In this document: in pieces, positions 56,169 to 64,000 of the stretch | How positions within the stretch are numbered: position 1 is the first letter of the stretch | How the letters are laid out: the number at the start of each line of letters is the position of its first letter | From: Potentilla sterilis | Taxonomy: Eukaryota > Streptophyta > Magnoliopsida > Rosales > Rosaceae | Direction of reading: 5' to 3' | DNA length: 64,000 bases | Assembly: GCA_963682095.1 (NCBI GenBank) | Contig: OY821754.1 | Span: 25,891,853 to 25,955,852, forward strand | Translations under genes and position numbers: made by a program | Notes under the pieces: generated by a model | What the model saw: only the letters and a program-made list of their open reading frames with translations | Databases searched by the model: none | What the model was told of the DNA's origin: nothing

Positions 56169-58482
56169 CATATTTAAGGCATATTCAGATTTCTGTATAG
56201 TTTATATTGACGACATTCTTGTCTTCTCTAAAACTATGAATGAACATCTGAAGCATCTTGAGCAGATTTGCAAGCTCATAGTTCAGAAAGGAATTATCCT
56301 TGGACAGAAGAAAATTCATCTTATAAAAGGAGAAATTGACTTCCTTGGTATACACGTCAAAGACGGAGAAATTCATCTTCAAGAACATATAGTCAAGAAA
56401 ATAAGCCAATTCCCTGACAGTATCCCAGATGTAAAGTTTCTACAGAGATTTTTGGGAGTTGTCAACTTTGCAAGAGATTTTATTCCTCAAGTGAGCGGCC
56501 TCACTGCTCTTCTCTCCCCAAAGACAAGCACGAAAAAGAAATGGTTATTTACAGCGGATGATAGCAACACCGTTAAGAAAATTAAAGAACTTACAAAAAA
56601 CCTCCCCCCTTTGCAGTTACCTGAAGAAGGTGACATGATTATTTTGCAAACAGATGCAAATGATTATTATTGGGCAGGAGTAGTTTTAGCAATAGCACCC
56701 AATACAAATCAAGAAAAGATCTGTAAATTCCTTTTAGGAAAATTTAATCCCGCAGAACTAAATTATTCCACAGGAGATAAAGAAGTTTTAGCCCTAATTA
56801 AATCCATTAAAGGAGCCGAAGCCTTTTTAGGAAATAAGTTTATGGTCAGAACAGATAATAAGAGAGTGAAAAACTTTAAGAACTATAAGCTTACAGATGC
56901 AGCTGATAGAGGAAGAGTTCTTAGATGGCAGATGTTTTTATCTCAATATGAATATGATGTTGAAATGATTGCAGGAAACAAGAATTATCTGCCTAACGCT
57001 CTCACTAGAGAAATGGCAATGTTCGAAAGAGATGAAGGCCGTAACCCAAGAAGCAGAAGGCCCGAACCAGAACCAGAAATCAAAGAAAGAAGAAGGCCCG
57101 ATTTGGGAACAAGAGCTAGACCTGAAAACAAAGGATCAAAAGACAAAGCCCTACAACAGAGATACAGAGATGGAGATAAGACTGTTGGACCATTACATGA
57201 TGGACCAGGCTACCAATATCTGGTATCCTATTCTCCTGCGGGATCCAGCAGTGCCCCTGAAAAATTTCAGCCTGGCCCAATAAAAAAAGAAAATGATCCG
57301 GAAGATAAGCAATCTTCCAACACAGAAGAAGAAACTGTAAATGAATATTTACAGCATCCCAGAGCCACAGTCACAACTGACTGGTTTCAGAGAAGACAGC
57401 TCTATAAGGCAAGAACCACTGACAGGATAGCATCCTTCAGGTTACCAGCAGAAAAGGGACTGAGAAAAATCTTTAATCATCCTATGAGAATTTATGAAAG
57501 ACCGGTGTTCAGAACTAGCAGAAACTTGCAGCTCAATCAGAGAATTATCATGGATAACATTTTAGCAGCATCTCGAGAGAATAATGAGGCACTTGTTCTT
57601 CAAGCCCTAGAAACTCTAGCTGAGGAATTCTGCAGCTATGAGCCAGAGAAGGATCAGAAGCTCAAAGGAAAAATGGATATTCAATACCTTGAGAACCCTG
57701 AAAGTGCTAAAGTCCCACTTTTAGCCCTATCTGAATCAGAATGGTTCATTTTCCATAATCTCTTAGGAGATTCTAAGAACAGAAAGGCTCTTCCATCAAC
57801 CTTGCCAGTAGTAGCAGGCCCTTATTATGGAAGATATTTGGTTGATGTTCAAGCAGAGCATCCTCAAAAGAACAAGCTATGGTTGATTGAGAATGGATTT
57901 GTCCATAACCTTTGGACAAAAAACAATGAAGACCTAGAAGGTCTCCCTGAAGCAATTTATCAAGCAGTCAAGAATATTAGACCAGTTGGTTGTACTCTGA
58001 GATTAAAGTTCATTTCAACCCCTCCTGAATGGACAAGAGAAGAAGGGAGAAAGAGTTATATTTCTCCTTATCACTATGTCAGAATTATCCAGAGTTGTGC
58101 TTCTCAAGCACACAAATGGTCATCAAGCAATGGAAGACCTAATCAGAGCATCCCGTGGATGAAGGCAATGGCTGTAATTCGCATTCAGAATCTAATTCAG
58201 AAAGATGATGACGCTACCCTCCTGGCCAAAGGAGAAAAGATTATAGTGGCTAGCTATAACCATCCTCACCCAGAGCACTGTGATTTGTATAAAGCCCTAG
58301 AAAGGCGAGAAATTGATGGCACGTTAGCAACTACCACGTGGATAGAAAAATTAGAGAAAGAACCAGAATTCAAAGACCCGTATGATTCGGATATAGAATC
58401 CAGAGTCGAAGAAAATGATGACTCTGGAGCCTCTTTTGATGATGAGGAAAGGCACAACATCGATAATATGATGGAATATTAG
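56161..58482 (+). CDS. Pararetroviral RT C-terminal part, RNase H and a long unknown C-terminal extension
   Basis: A frame of 773 codons. The YIDDIL box of the RT is near 56210. The thumb region follows, then RNase H (about 56630-56990) with its TDAN-type first acidic motif. After a charged Arg/Glu/Pro-rich linker (about 57000-57330), some 380 further residues with no motif I can name run to an acidic end at 58482. In most caulimovirids the polyprotein ends soon after RNase H. The extension may be a fused downstream ORF, for instance an equivalent of a transactivator or of florendovirus ORF2, but this is not shown. Confidence 0.75.
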   Translation: MDNIFKAYSDFCIVYIDDILVFSKTMNEHLKHLEQICKLIVQKGIILGQKKIHLIKGEIDFLGIHVKDGEIHLQEHIVKKISQFPDSIPDVKFLQRFLGVVNFARDFIPQVSGLTALLSPKTSTKKKWLFTADDSNTVKKIKELTKNLPPLQLPEEGDMIILQTDANDYYWAGVVLAIAPNTNQEKICKFLLGKFNPAELNYSTGDKEVLALIKSIKGAEAFLGNKFMVRTDNKRVKNFKNYKLTDAADRGRVLRWQMFLSQYEYDVEMIAGNKNYLPNALTREMAMFERDEGRNPRSRRPEPEPEIKERRRPDLGTRARPENKGSKDKALQQRYRDGDKTVGPLHDGPGYQYLVSYSPAGSSSAPEKFQPGPIKKENDPEDKQSSNTEEETVNEYLQHPRATVTTDWFQRRQLYKARTTDRIASFRLPAEKGLRKIFNHPMRIYERPVFRTSRNLQLNQRIIMDNILAASRENNEALVLQALETLAEEFCSYEPEKDQKLKGKMDIQYLENPESAKVPLLALSESEWFIFHNLLGDSKNRKALPSTLPVVAGPYYGRYLVDVQAEHPQKNKLWLIENGFVHNLWTKNNEDLEGLPEAIYQAVKNIRPVGCTLRLKFISTPPEWTREEGRKSYISPYHYVRIIQSCASQAHKWSSSNGRPNQSIPWMKAMAVIRIQNLIQKDDDATLLAKGEKIIVASYNHPHPEHCDLYKALERREIDGTLATTTWIEKLEKEPEFKDPYDSDIESRVEENDDSGASFDDEERHNIDNMMEY

Positions 58483-58700
58483 CTGCCGACGCATCAAGAC
58501 AAGTAGCTTTAGGTGAGTGGAATCCAGATAGTGGAAGCCAACTCAAGTGTAAGATAAGTAGATAAAATAAAGTTGTTGCCGACGCTCGAAGACAAGCTAC
58601 TTTAAAGATAATGGAAGTCAGCTATCAGGATAAGGATTCCTCCTGTCTGCTTTTCTTAATGGAATTCAATTCCAGTTTGAAATCCGGAGGCTATATAAGG
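58483..58700 (+). promoter_or_regulatory. 35S-like pararetroviral promoter
   Basis: A TATA box, CTATATAAGG, at 58691-58700 is preceded by two copies of a block containing GCCGACGC and AAGACAAG (about 58482-58511 and 58573-58602, 91 bp apart). The position after the last ORF is right for the promoter of pregenomic RNA. The repeats could be enhancer units. Confidence 0.7.
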
Positions 58701-58971
58701 AGGATGAAAGCTTAAGGAGGGGCATTCGAAAATCAAGGAAGGAAGGAGTAGTCTGAAGCTTGAAAGCTTGTGAGAGGTTTGTGAGTGTTCTAAGTATAGT
58801 AAAATAAGAGTGAATAGTGAGAGAGTGATTTCTTGCTAAGTCATCTAGTGTGGAGTACTTTATTTTACAAGTAAGTCTGTATTTTAATACCAGCATGAGT
58901 AGCTAAATAGCTTTTAGCTGTTTACCCAAGAGTGAGGCTCTGAGTTATGTATATGAAAGTATGCTTGAGTA

Positions 58972-58977
58972 AATAAA
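58972..58977 (+). terminator. Poly-A signal of the pararetroviral copy
   Basis: AATAAA lies about 275 bp downstream of the TATA box, a caulimovirid-like distance that would give a terminally redundant RNA. Confidence 0.55.
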
Positions 58978-59000
58978 CTTATGTTGATGTCCCCCATATC

Positions 59001-59450
59001 CGTCTTAGTTTAAATTTCTGTTTTTTTTTTTATTTCTGTATTCATTTAGATTTCTCAAACCCCAGGTGGAGGACTACCTCCTAGGAGTGGTATTTGAGAT
59101 AGGAATGTCTGTCATTTTCCTGTTTCCTGCTTAACTAGAGCTTAAGAATTCTTATTTATTTATTTTACTAGAACTTAAGAAACTTTTCAAAGTTAAGACA
59201 ACAGTGATTCCGCCAGAATAGTAGTCATTGAGACAGAGAGTCGTTAGGTGAAATTGGCATGATGAAGGTTAGTTCTTAAAATTGATAAGTAATTAGGATC
59301 TAGTAGACAAATAAGTAGTGGGTAATTAAGTTCTAGCAAAAAGGTGGAAAATATAAAAAAAAAAATCAGACTTAGAGCTAAGGGTATTTTGGGAAACCTA
59401 TAGACTAAGGAGTGTGGATTTCAATTCTAGGAGTGTGAATTTCAATTTCC
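59001..59450. other. Viral leader-like sequence and flank
   Basis: It contains a short inverted repeat (CCAGGTGGAGGACTACCTCC near 59063) that could be part of the leader stem. No gene was seen. The right junction of the viral copy is within this interval but not resolved. Confidence 0.4.
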
Positions 59451-59604
59451 TTTTTTTTTTAATGTTCATTAATATATTCATGCCAAGATGGCCACTACAT
59501 ACACACCCGGCTATCACCTATCTTTCTTTTTTTTTAAAAAATGTTCATTAATGTATTCATACCAAGATGGTCAGTACATACACACCCGCTATCACCTATT
59601 TTCA
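59451..59604. repeat. Tandem duplication of a LINE-like 3' tail
   Basis: Two copies of about 75-80 bp, each a T-run followed by AATGTTCATTAAT and TACATACACACCC. On the minus strand each looks like an A-tailed 3' end. Confidence 0.7.
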
Positions 59605-60152
59605 GGATAGAACAAGGCGTCTAAAAGACAATTAAATCTACTGTGGTACATAAGCTAGACCAGCTATTAACGAAACTGCAGCCCATTAACAAACATGGCA
59701 AATGAAACACCACTAGGTGTTAAATCCTCATGACAAGAGAATAATCTAAATAGACAAAAGCTAAAAAAATTAGGGTTAGGACAAACCCAACATCATGTTA
59801 AGACGAAGCTCAACTTACTGTTGAGACAAGCCCAACATCACATCCTACAAAGTAGGGAATTATTGTAAAGCAAAAAACTAAATAAAAACTAACTAAGCCC
59901 ATGGAGCCCAAAGAGCAAGAGTCAGGCCCAGATCCAACAAAGACAAACCCTGATTTGGTAAAGGGAAAAAAAATCAGCCGTCGCCGCTACCCTGTACGCC
60001 TTGCTCCGACGCCAGTCACCCAAGATACCACCATGCGCAAGCTACGAGGACCAAAGCCACAGTCCAGCCGACACCACCTTCCTCCCCTTGCCGCATGGCA
60101 GCCCCAAAAACTACATCACTAGCCCGGAAAGCAAGAAACATGAAGCCGCATC
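59530..60152 (-). mobile_element. LINE-like 3' region (minus), low confidence
   Basis: The minus strand ends in AATGAACATT plus A-run tails, and upstream is sequence without a clear frame, such as TTGGGCTTGTCTCAAC repeated in variant form. This suits an untranslated 3' region of a non-LTR element truncated by the LTR that follows. No protein domain supports it. Confidence 0.3.
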
Positions 60153-60617
60153 TGTTAACAGTAGCCTTAGAGAGGCTACCCAGGCCCCCAGACCCACAGC
60201 CAGGACTCCTAGACCCGGTCTAGGATCCCGGGGCCAAAGCATGAACACCTGCACTCGCGCCCGGGCAGGTCTTACATGTGACCTAGGCCCTGGAACCGGG
60301 GTTGGCAGCTCCCCAAACAGGGGCCGAAACAGTACAGTAATATGTGCAGAAGGGGGCCAGCCTCACATCGAAAGGTGAGGCCAGTCCTCACACCCGGCAG
60401 CCTATATATGAGTCCCAACTACCCTCATTAATAGGTAATCAATACTTCAACTACTCATTCCCGCTTAAGTTATCAGTTTATTCCAACTATACTGACTTAG
60501 GCATCAGAGCGGAATAGACCTGCCCGGCCCGGTATTCCCTTAGTTAGCAGGATTTGCAGACAGGAATCACACCAAGATACACCAGTATCTGTGAGTCTAC
60601 GGATTCAGACAGAAACA
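60153..60617 (+). repeat. Putative 5' LTR of the gypsy element
   Basis: It starts TGTTAACAG and ends GACAGAAACA, with a TATA-like CCTATATATG at 60401. The right end is fixed by the primer-binding site 2 bp away. The left end is a guess, as the second LTR is outside the window. Confidence 0.45.
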
Positions 60618-60619
60618 AT

Positions 60620-60628
60620 TGGCGCCGT
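60620..60628 (+). other. Primer-binding site, TGGCGCCGT
   Basis: TGGCGCCGT is complementary to the 3' end of Asp-tRNA as in many plant gypsy elements. Confidence 0.7.
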
Positions 60629-60864
60629 CTGTGGGAACAGTACAAAAAGTTTGTGTTGTCGTACGAGCGGGAATGGAATCGATCAATCTACGGGTCGCAA
60701 AAAAAAAAACCATGTCCTAAAGCACAGGAGAAAAGAGGGAAGGAAATCTAGAGGACCGGTGGGTTCTGGAGCTGGTGCTAGTCCAAATCCCGGGGGCGGG
60801 ACAGGGGCAGCCCGCTGGAGGTTGCAGTCAGACCGCTGCCGTTAGCCGAGATCAGGACGGAACC

Positions 60865-62208
60865 ATGGGCGAATACGACAGGGTTGCACGCGGGAAGGAC
60901 CCGGAAGAAGCCCACCAAATCTTGAGCCTGGAACCCGCACCGGCGCCCCCCGAGGCCCCAAACAGAGGGGAAGATCGGCTGCCCAGCAGCGACAGCCCGG
61001 ACGATGTCTCCAGTCTAGGCCAGTATGATATGGAGGGAGAAATAGAAGAGATGCGAGCGGAAGTAAACCGCTTGCGGGCAGAGAGCGATCGGGACAGGGC
61101 AGAGGTCACCACCAGGTATCAAGACATGGAAGCGGTCAATGCCGCACTGGTGGCTGTCTTGGAAAGAGGCCAACAGCGCAATGCTGCGCTGGCAAAGTCA
61201 TTCGCACCGCCCACAAAAGAGCCTCCCCACCAAGAGGTGGGCCAGTCATCGGGAGGAGAGAGGGACACCAACGTGGCGGGAGACGTGTTCCCGGCGGACG
61301 CGGTACCACCAAAGATAGTCCCAGCTCCTCGGAGGAATAGCGGCTCGTTCGAGGAAGATACCATCACCTCGACCGCACGGGCACTACAGATACTATCTGA
61401 CTCAGTGTCAGAGATGAAGGCCCAGATGGAGGCCAACGAGAGAAAGGCTGCGAGACCGCCGGAGAGCGCACGATTCAACGAGCGGGCCGGACCCTTCTCA
61501 CTCCGGGTCCTGGAATCCGGAAGAGCGGGCACCCAAAAGTCGCTAAAGCTGACATACTCAGGAGCCGGCTGCCCATACCAACACCTGGACAGCTTCCTGT
61601 CCCAAACGTGTGCTAAAGGCTACTCCGACGCCATTTGCTGCAACATATTCCAGGAGACCCTGTCCGGGGAGGCACTTAGCTAGTTCTACAAATTGCCGGC
61701 GAATTCGATAGAGGCATTCGAACAGCTGGCCGATAGATTCGTGGGCCGGTTCATATTACGGGTCGAGGGGACCCGGACCTCGACGGTTCTCTTCAAATGC
61801 AGGCAGGCGGACGGCGAAGAGCTGTGAGCTTTCGTTAACCGTTGGCAAACGACCACAACCGGGGTCAGGGACTTGGACAAGGGGATTGCCGAGTCAGCCT
61901 TCAAGCAAGGTCTATGGTCTGGAAAATTCTCGTACGCTGTGCGGGTGGAGATCCCGCAGGGTTACGATGAATTAATGGCAATGGTCATTAGGCACACCCA
62001 GGCAGACCACGAAACTTATGGGTCTCGCCAGCACAAGAGAAGGCAGGAGGAACCTGACTCCGCCCGGCAGGAGGCAAGAAACTGGCAGCAAGGCCATGAC
62101 CGAGGAGCCGCATCCGACAGGAAGCCAAGGAGTTGGCCGAACCAGCAGCGCCGGAGGGATACCTTTGACACCCCCCAGCGAGGTGGAAAGCCCCCGCCCT
62201 ACCAATAA
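60865..62208 (+). pseudogene. Gypsy gag polyprotein with two stops
   Basis: An ATG at 60865 opens a frame of 447 codons that is interrupted by TAG at 61681 and TGA at 61825. The first part is a coiled coil (EIEEMRAEVNRLRAESDRDR). The Retrotrans_gag core lies at about 61530-61990, with YQHLDSFLSQTCAKGYSDA, IFQETLSGEAL, FYKLPANSIEAFEQLADRFV and RFILR. A basic tail follows. Gag packages the element RNA. The GC content is higher than in the AT-rich DNA to its left. Confidence 0.8.
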
Positions 62209-62364
62209 ACCCGCCCCCTCACAATCATGCCAGCAGGATGACAAGAGGTATTCTCTACTTTGACCTCCTCCTACGAGGACATCCTGTATGAGAACGGGAA
62301 CAACATCCCCCCTCCACAAAAAAGAAAGCACCCAAAGGGGAACCTGACCAGGGCATAGACCGGT

Positions 62365-62475
62365 AAATACTGCTCCTACCACGATGAAGCCACACACCAC
62401 ACGAACAATTGCCTTGCCTTGAAAACAACGATTGAGGGCCTAGTCCGCCGCTGCGACTGCAGCGGTATCAAGGGT
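62365..62475 (+). pseudogene. Gag C-terminal zinc-knuckle-like remnant
   Basis: In another frame the sequence GKYCSYHDEATHHTNNCLAL is followed by KTTIEGLVRRCDC. This matches the YCxFHxxxGHxTxxC-xxLK pattern found after gag in Tat-type elements. It is frameshifted relative to the main gag frame. Confidence 0.6.
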
Positions 62476-62790
62476 AACCCGGACAGTGGGGACCTCGCGG
62501 AATCAGGATGTCTATCCCGTGACACCAAAGCTCATACAACCGGTCGAAATCTTAAACCCGTATAGAGGCTCAGCGGTCTAACAGCTAGTCAGCCTAAGTA
62601 CGATGCTAGTTTTTTCTTTCCTAAGCACAACTAACTAGGCATTCCAACCAGTTCGGCAGGTGTAATTTCAGCAGTTGTTTATTCCAACTTTGTGTCCAAC
62701 TAAGTACAAAGGGCAATCTATGGGTAGCCAAGTCAGGCAAATTGAAAAAGACACAACACAAGCGCAGGCAAAATATCCATTCATTCTAAC
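62476..62790. other. Short non-coding stretch after gag
   Basis: No protease, RT or integrase motif in any frame. It contains stops in all frames. Confidence 0.5.
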
Positions 62791-62866
62791 TCAGGGCAGC
62801 GTATACCAAAAAAAAAAAAAAAGGGCGGGAGTGTACAAAGTCTGGAGCCTGGTAGGGCACTTCCGC

Positions 62867-62899
<33 letters not shown>

Positions 62900-63428
62900 T
62901 CTTCAGCAGGAGCTCCTTCAGCAGCGGTTTCACCAACGGCGTCTTCACTGGCCAGCTCTGTGTCACCCTCCTGAACCTCTTCCTCATCCACCTGCGGCGG
63001 CGGCAGCTTTGAGACGTCAAGGTAGCCCTTACTCTTCCAGTCGTCATAAGCATCGGCTATCCCCGCCTCCCGGGCCCGTTCCAGCAGATCAAGAAGCTCA
63101 TCGCTTTCCTGATACTTCTTCACTACCCGCTGGTACAACTCCGGGTTATTTTCATCGACCGCCCCGCCGGCAGATGCGGATATCGTTGCCACCTCCCGCT
63201 GGAGCTCCTCGACCTTGGTCTCCAGCTCGGCCCTCTCCTCCTCCAGGCCCTTCTTCTCCTCTTCAAGAGCCTCGACCTGGGCCTTCAGCTTGTCCACCTG
63301 CTTCCTGGCCCTCTCCTCCAAGCGGGCCTTCTCCCGTTGGAGCTTGGATTTCTCCAACTCCAAGAGGTCCCGAGCGCTTGTCAACGCCGCCACCTGCTTC
63401 TTCAGCTCCGACAGGTCTTCACTTGCAT
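62791..63428 (-). CDS. Antisense ORF of the gypsy element, coiled-coil exon
   Basis: The minus strand reads ASEDLSELKKQVAALTSARD, then a long Glu/Lys/Leu/Arg-rich coiled coil, then ESDELLDLLERAREAGIADA, DDWKSKGYLDVSKLPPPQVD and an acidic end. It then runs into a Gly tract coded by a homopolymer of C on the plus strand. A stretch like this is common in proteins encoded by plant gypsy antisense ORFs. I know no function. An acceptor (ATCAATCAG) lies at 63429. The phase to the upstream exon does not fit simply, so the gene may be broken. Confidence 0.5.
62870..62898. repeat. Homopolymer of 29 C
   Basis: An uninterrupted C-run that would be read as poly-Gly on the minus strand. Its length may be an assembly or sequencing uncertainty. 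Confidence 0.85.
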
Positions 63429-63531
63429 CTGATTGATACAAGTGATATAGCAGTTACAGTTTAACAGGCACCGGTTAGAAAGCAACAGAGCACGAAATAA
63501 TGAACGAATACCAGTGGCAAACTATCCTTAC

Positions 63532-63890
63532 CTGGAGGGCCACCTCTTTGGTTTTCAACCGGTTCTCCTCCGGTCGCCCTCCCGGAGCCACAATCTTCTC
63601 CAGCTTCATCCCCTGCACATCCATAAGCAGCCTCCGGGCGAACGAGTTGTCCGGGCAGCCATACTGCGGGCCTGGCCCCGCCGTAGGAGCCTTCTTCACC
63701 CCCTATGCTTCTGTGCCGGCAGCAGCAGAGCTAGAGGCCGCAGGAACATCGCCTTGGGCGGTAGTGGGGCCACCACGCGTCAACTTCAGCCGCTTGGCCA
63801 AGTTCTCACCAACGGACCGGCCGATGTAGGTAACAACCGATGAGGCCGGCATCTCCCGGGACCTCTTCCTCCTCTCACCCAGGTCAACCT
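63532..63890 (-). pseudogene. Antisense ORF of the gypsy element, upstream exon with one stop
   Basis: After an acceptor (CTTTACAG) the frame reads VDLGERRKRSREMPASSVVT and YIGRSVGENLAKRLKLTRGG, then a TAG at 63703-63705, then GVKKAPTAGPGPQYGCPDNS and KEVALQ before a donor, GTAAGG, at 63531. It belongs with the coiled-coil exon at 62791-63428. No known domain. Confidence 0.5.
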
Positions 63891-64000
63891 GTAAAGGAGA
63901 AGATTGGACGGCAGATAGTGAGGACCTACTGACAATTGGCACCGGACCCAACCACTGTGGAATCCTTGAAACACCACCCGGGGGCTTTGACGGCCCACCA

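Larger units (their letters stand above)
51003..59000 (+). mobile_element. Endogenous pararetrovirus copy (Caulimoviridae), degraded
   Basis: Plus-strand order: a small ORF, a Met-tRNA primer-binding site, a coiled-coil ORF, a movement-protein ORF overlapping by 4 nt, a capsid, zinc-knuckle, protease, RT and RNase H region, then a promoter with a TATA box and a poly-A signal. There are no LTRs and no integrase, and a movement protein is present. This separates it from LTR retrotransposons. The copy is permuted, with its promoter and leader at the downstream end. The genus is not certain. Confidence 0.88.
60153..64000 (+). mobile_element. Ty3/gypsy element, Tat-like, with gag and antisense ORF but no visible pol
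   Basis: An LTR-like block, a TGGCGCC primer-binding site, a broken gag and then a minus-strand coding region up to the window end. Antisense ORFs are known in the Tat lineage of gypsy elements. Between gag and the antisense ORF only about 300-580 bp exist, too little for protease, RT and integrase. The element continues beyond the window, so its 3' LTR is not seen. Confidence 0.6.

Overview
This 64 kb window is plant nuclear DNA, almost certainly from a eudicot. The evidence is long spliced genes with GT-AG introns, AT-rich intergenic DNA and dense nested plant transposons. A rosid such as a member of the Rosaceae is my guess, but nothing in the sequence proves it. Only two ordinary host genes are present; nearly everything else is mobile or virus-derived.

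Left part (1-10,100). A decayed CACTA (En/Spm) transposon has a TNP2-like transposase in pieces on the minus strand (570-3457) and a Transposase_24-type second protein on the plus strand (4235-5719). Its ends carry GCGACGAA-type subterminal repeats. A complete 725-bp Cassandra TRIM with 5S-rRNA-like LTRs sits inside it, flanked by a 5-bp duplication. Part of a receptor-like kinase gene has replaced the start of TNP2. AT-rich DNA follows, with a candidate MITE and a long inverted repeat.

Host gene 1 (10,167-12,453, plus strand) is a complete three-exon HOOKLESS1-like GNAT acetyltransferase of 402 residues. A 5'-truncated LINE (12,655-14,667) with a solo LTR nested in it lies downstream.

Host gene 2 (36,616 to 15,301, minus strand) is a complete ABCC-type (MRP) transporter most like ABCC13. 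I resolved 36 coding exons that join in frame to 1,466 residues. Intron 2 looks like a U12-type AT-AC intron. The last intron holds a 1.4-kb GC-rich element with inverted ends that carries a scrap of a PH-domain gene. Other introns contain a MITE, a LINE scrap and tandem duplications, one of which copies a splice acceptor.

A 13.7-kb Mutator-like element (37,015-50,681) encodes a mudrA transposase (712 codons, intact frame) and, convergently, a ULP1-like C48 peptidase gene (13 exons, frame broken by one stop). Its non-coding DNA is saturated with a GTTAC-containing motif always on the plus strand, ending in a satellite array.

Right part (51,003-64,000). A degraded endogenous caulimovirid copy has a movement protein, a capsid-protease-RT-RNase H frame with breaks, an unusual long C-terminal extension and a 35S-like promoter. 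A LINE tail and a Tat-like Ty3/gypsy derivative follow, the latter with gag and an antisense ORF but no visible pol before the window ends.
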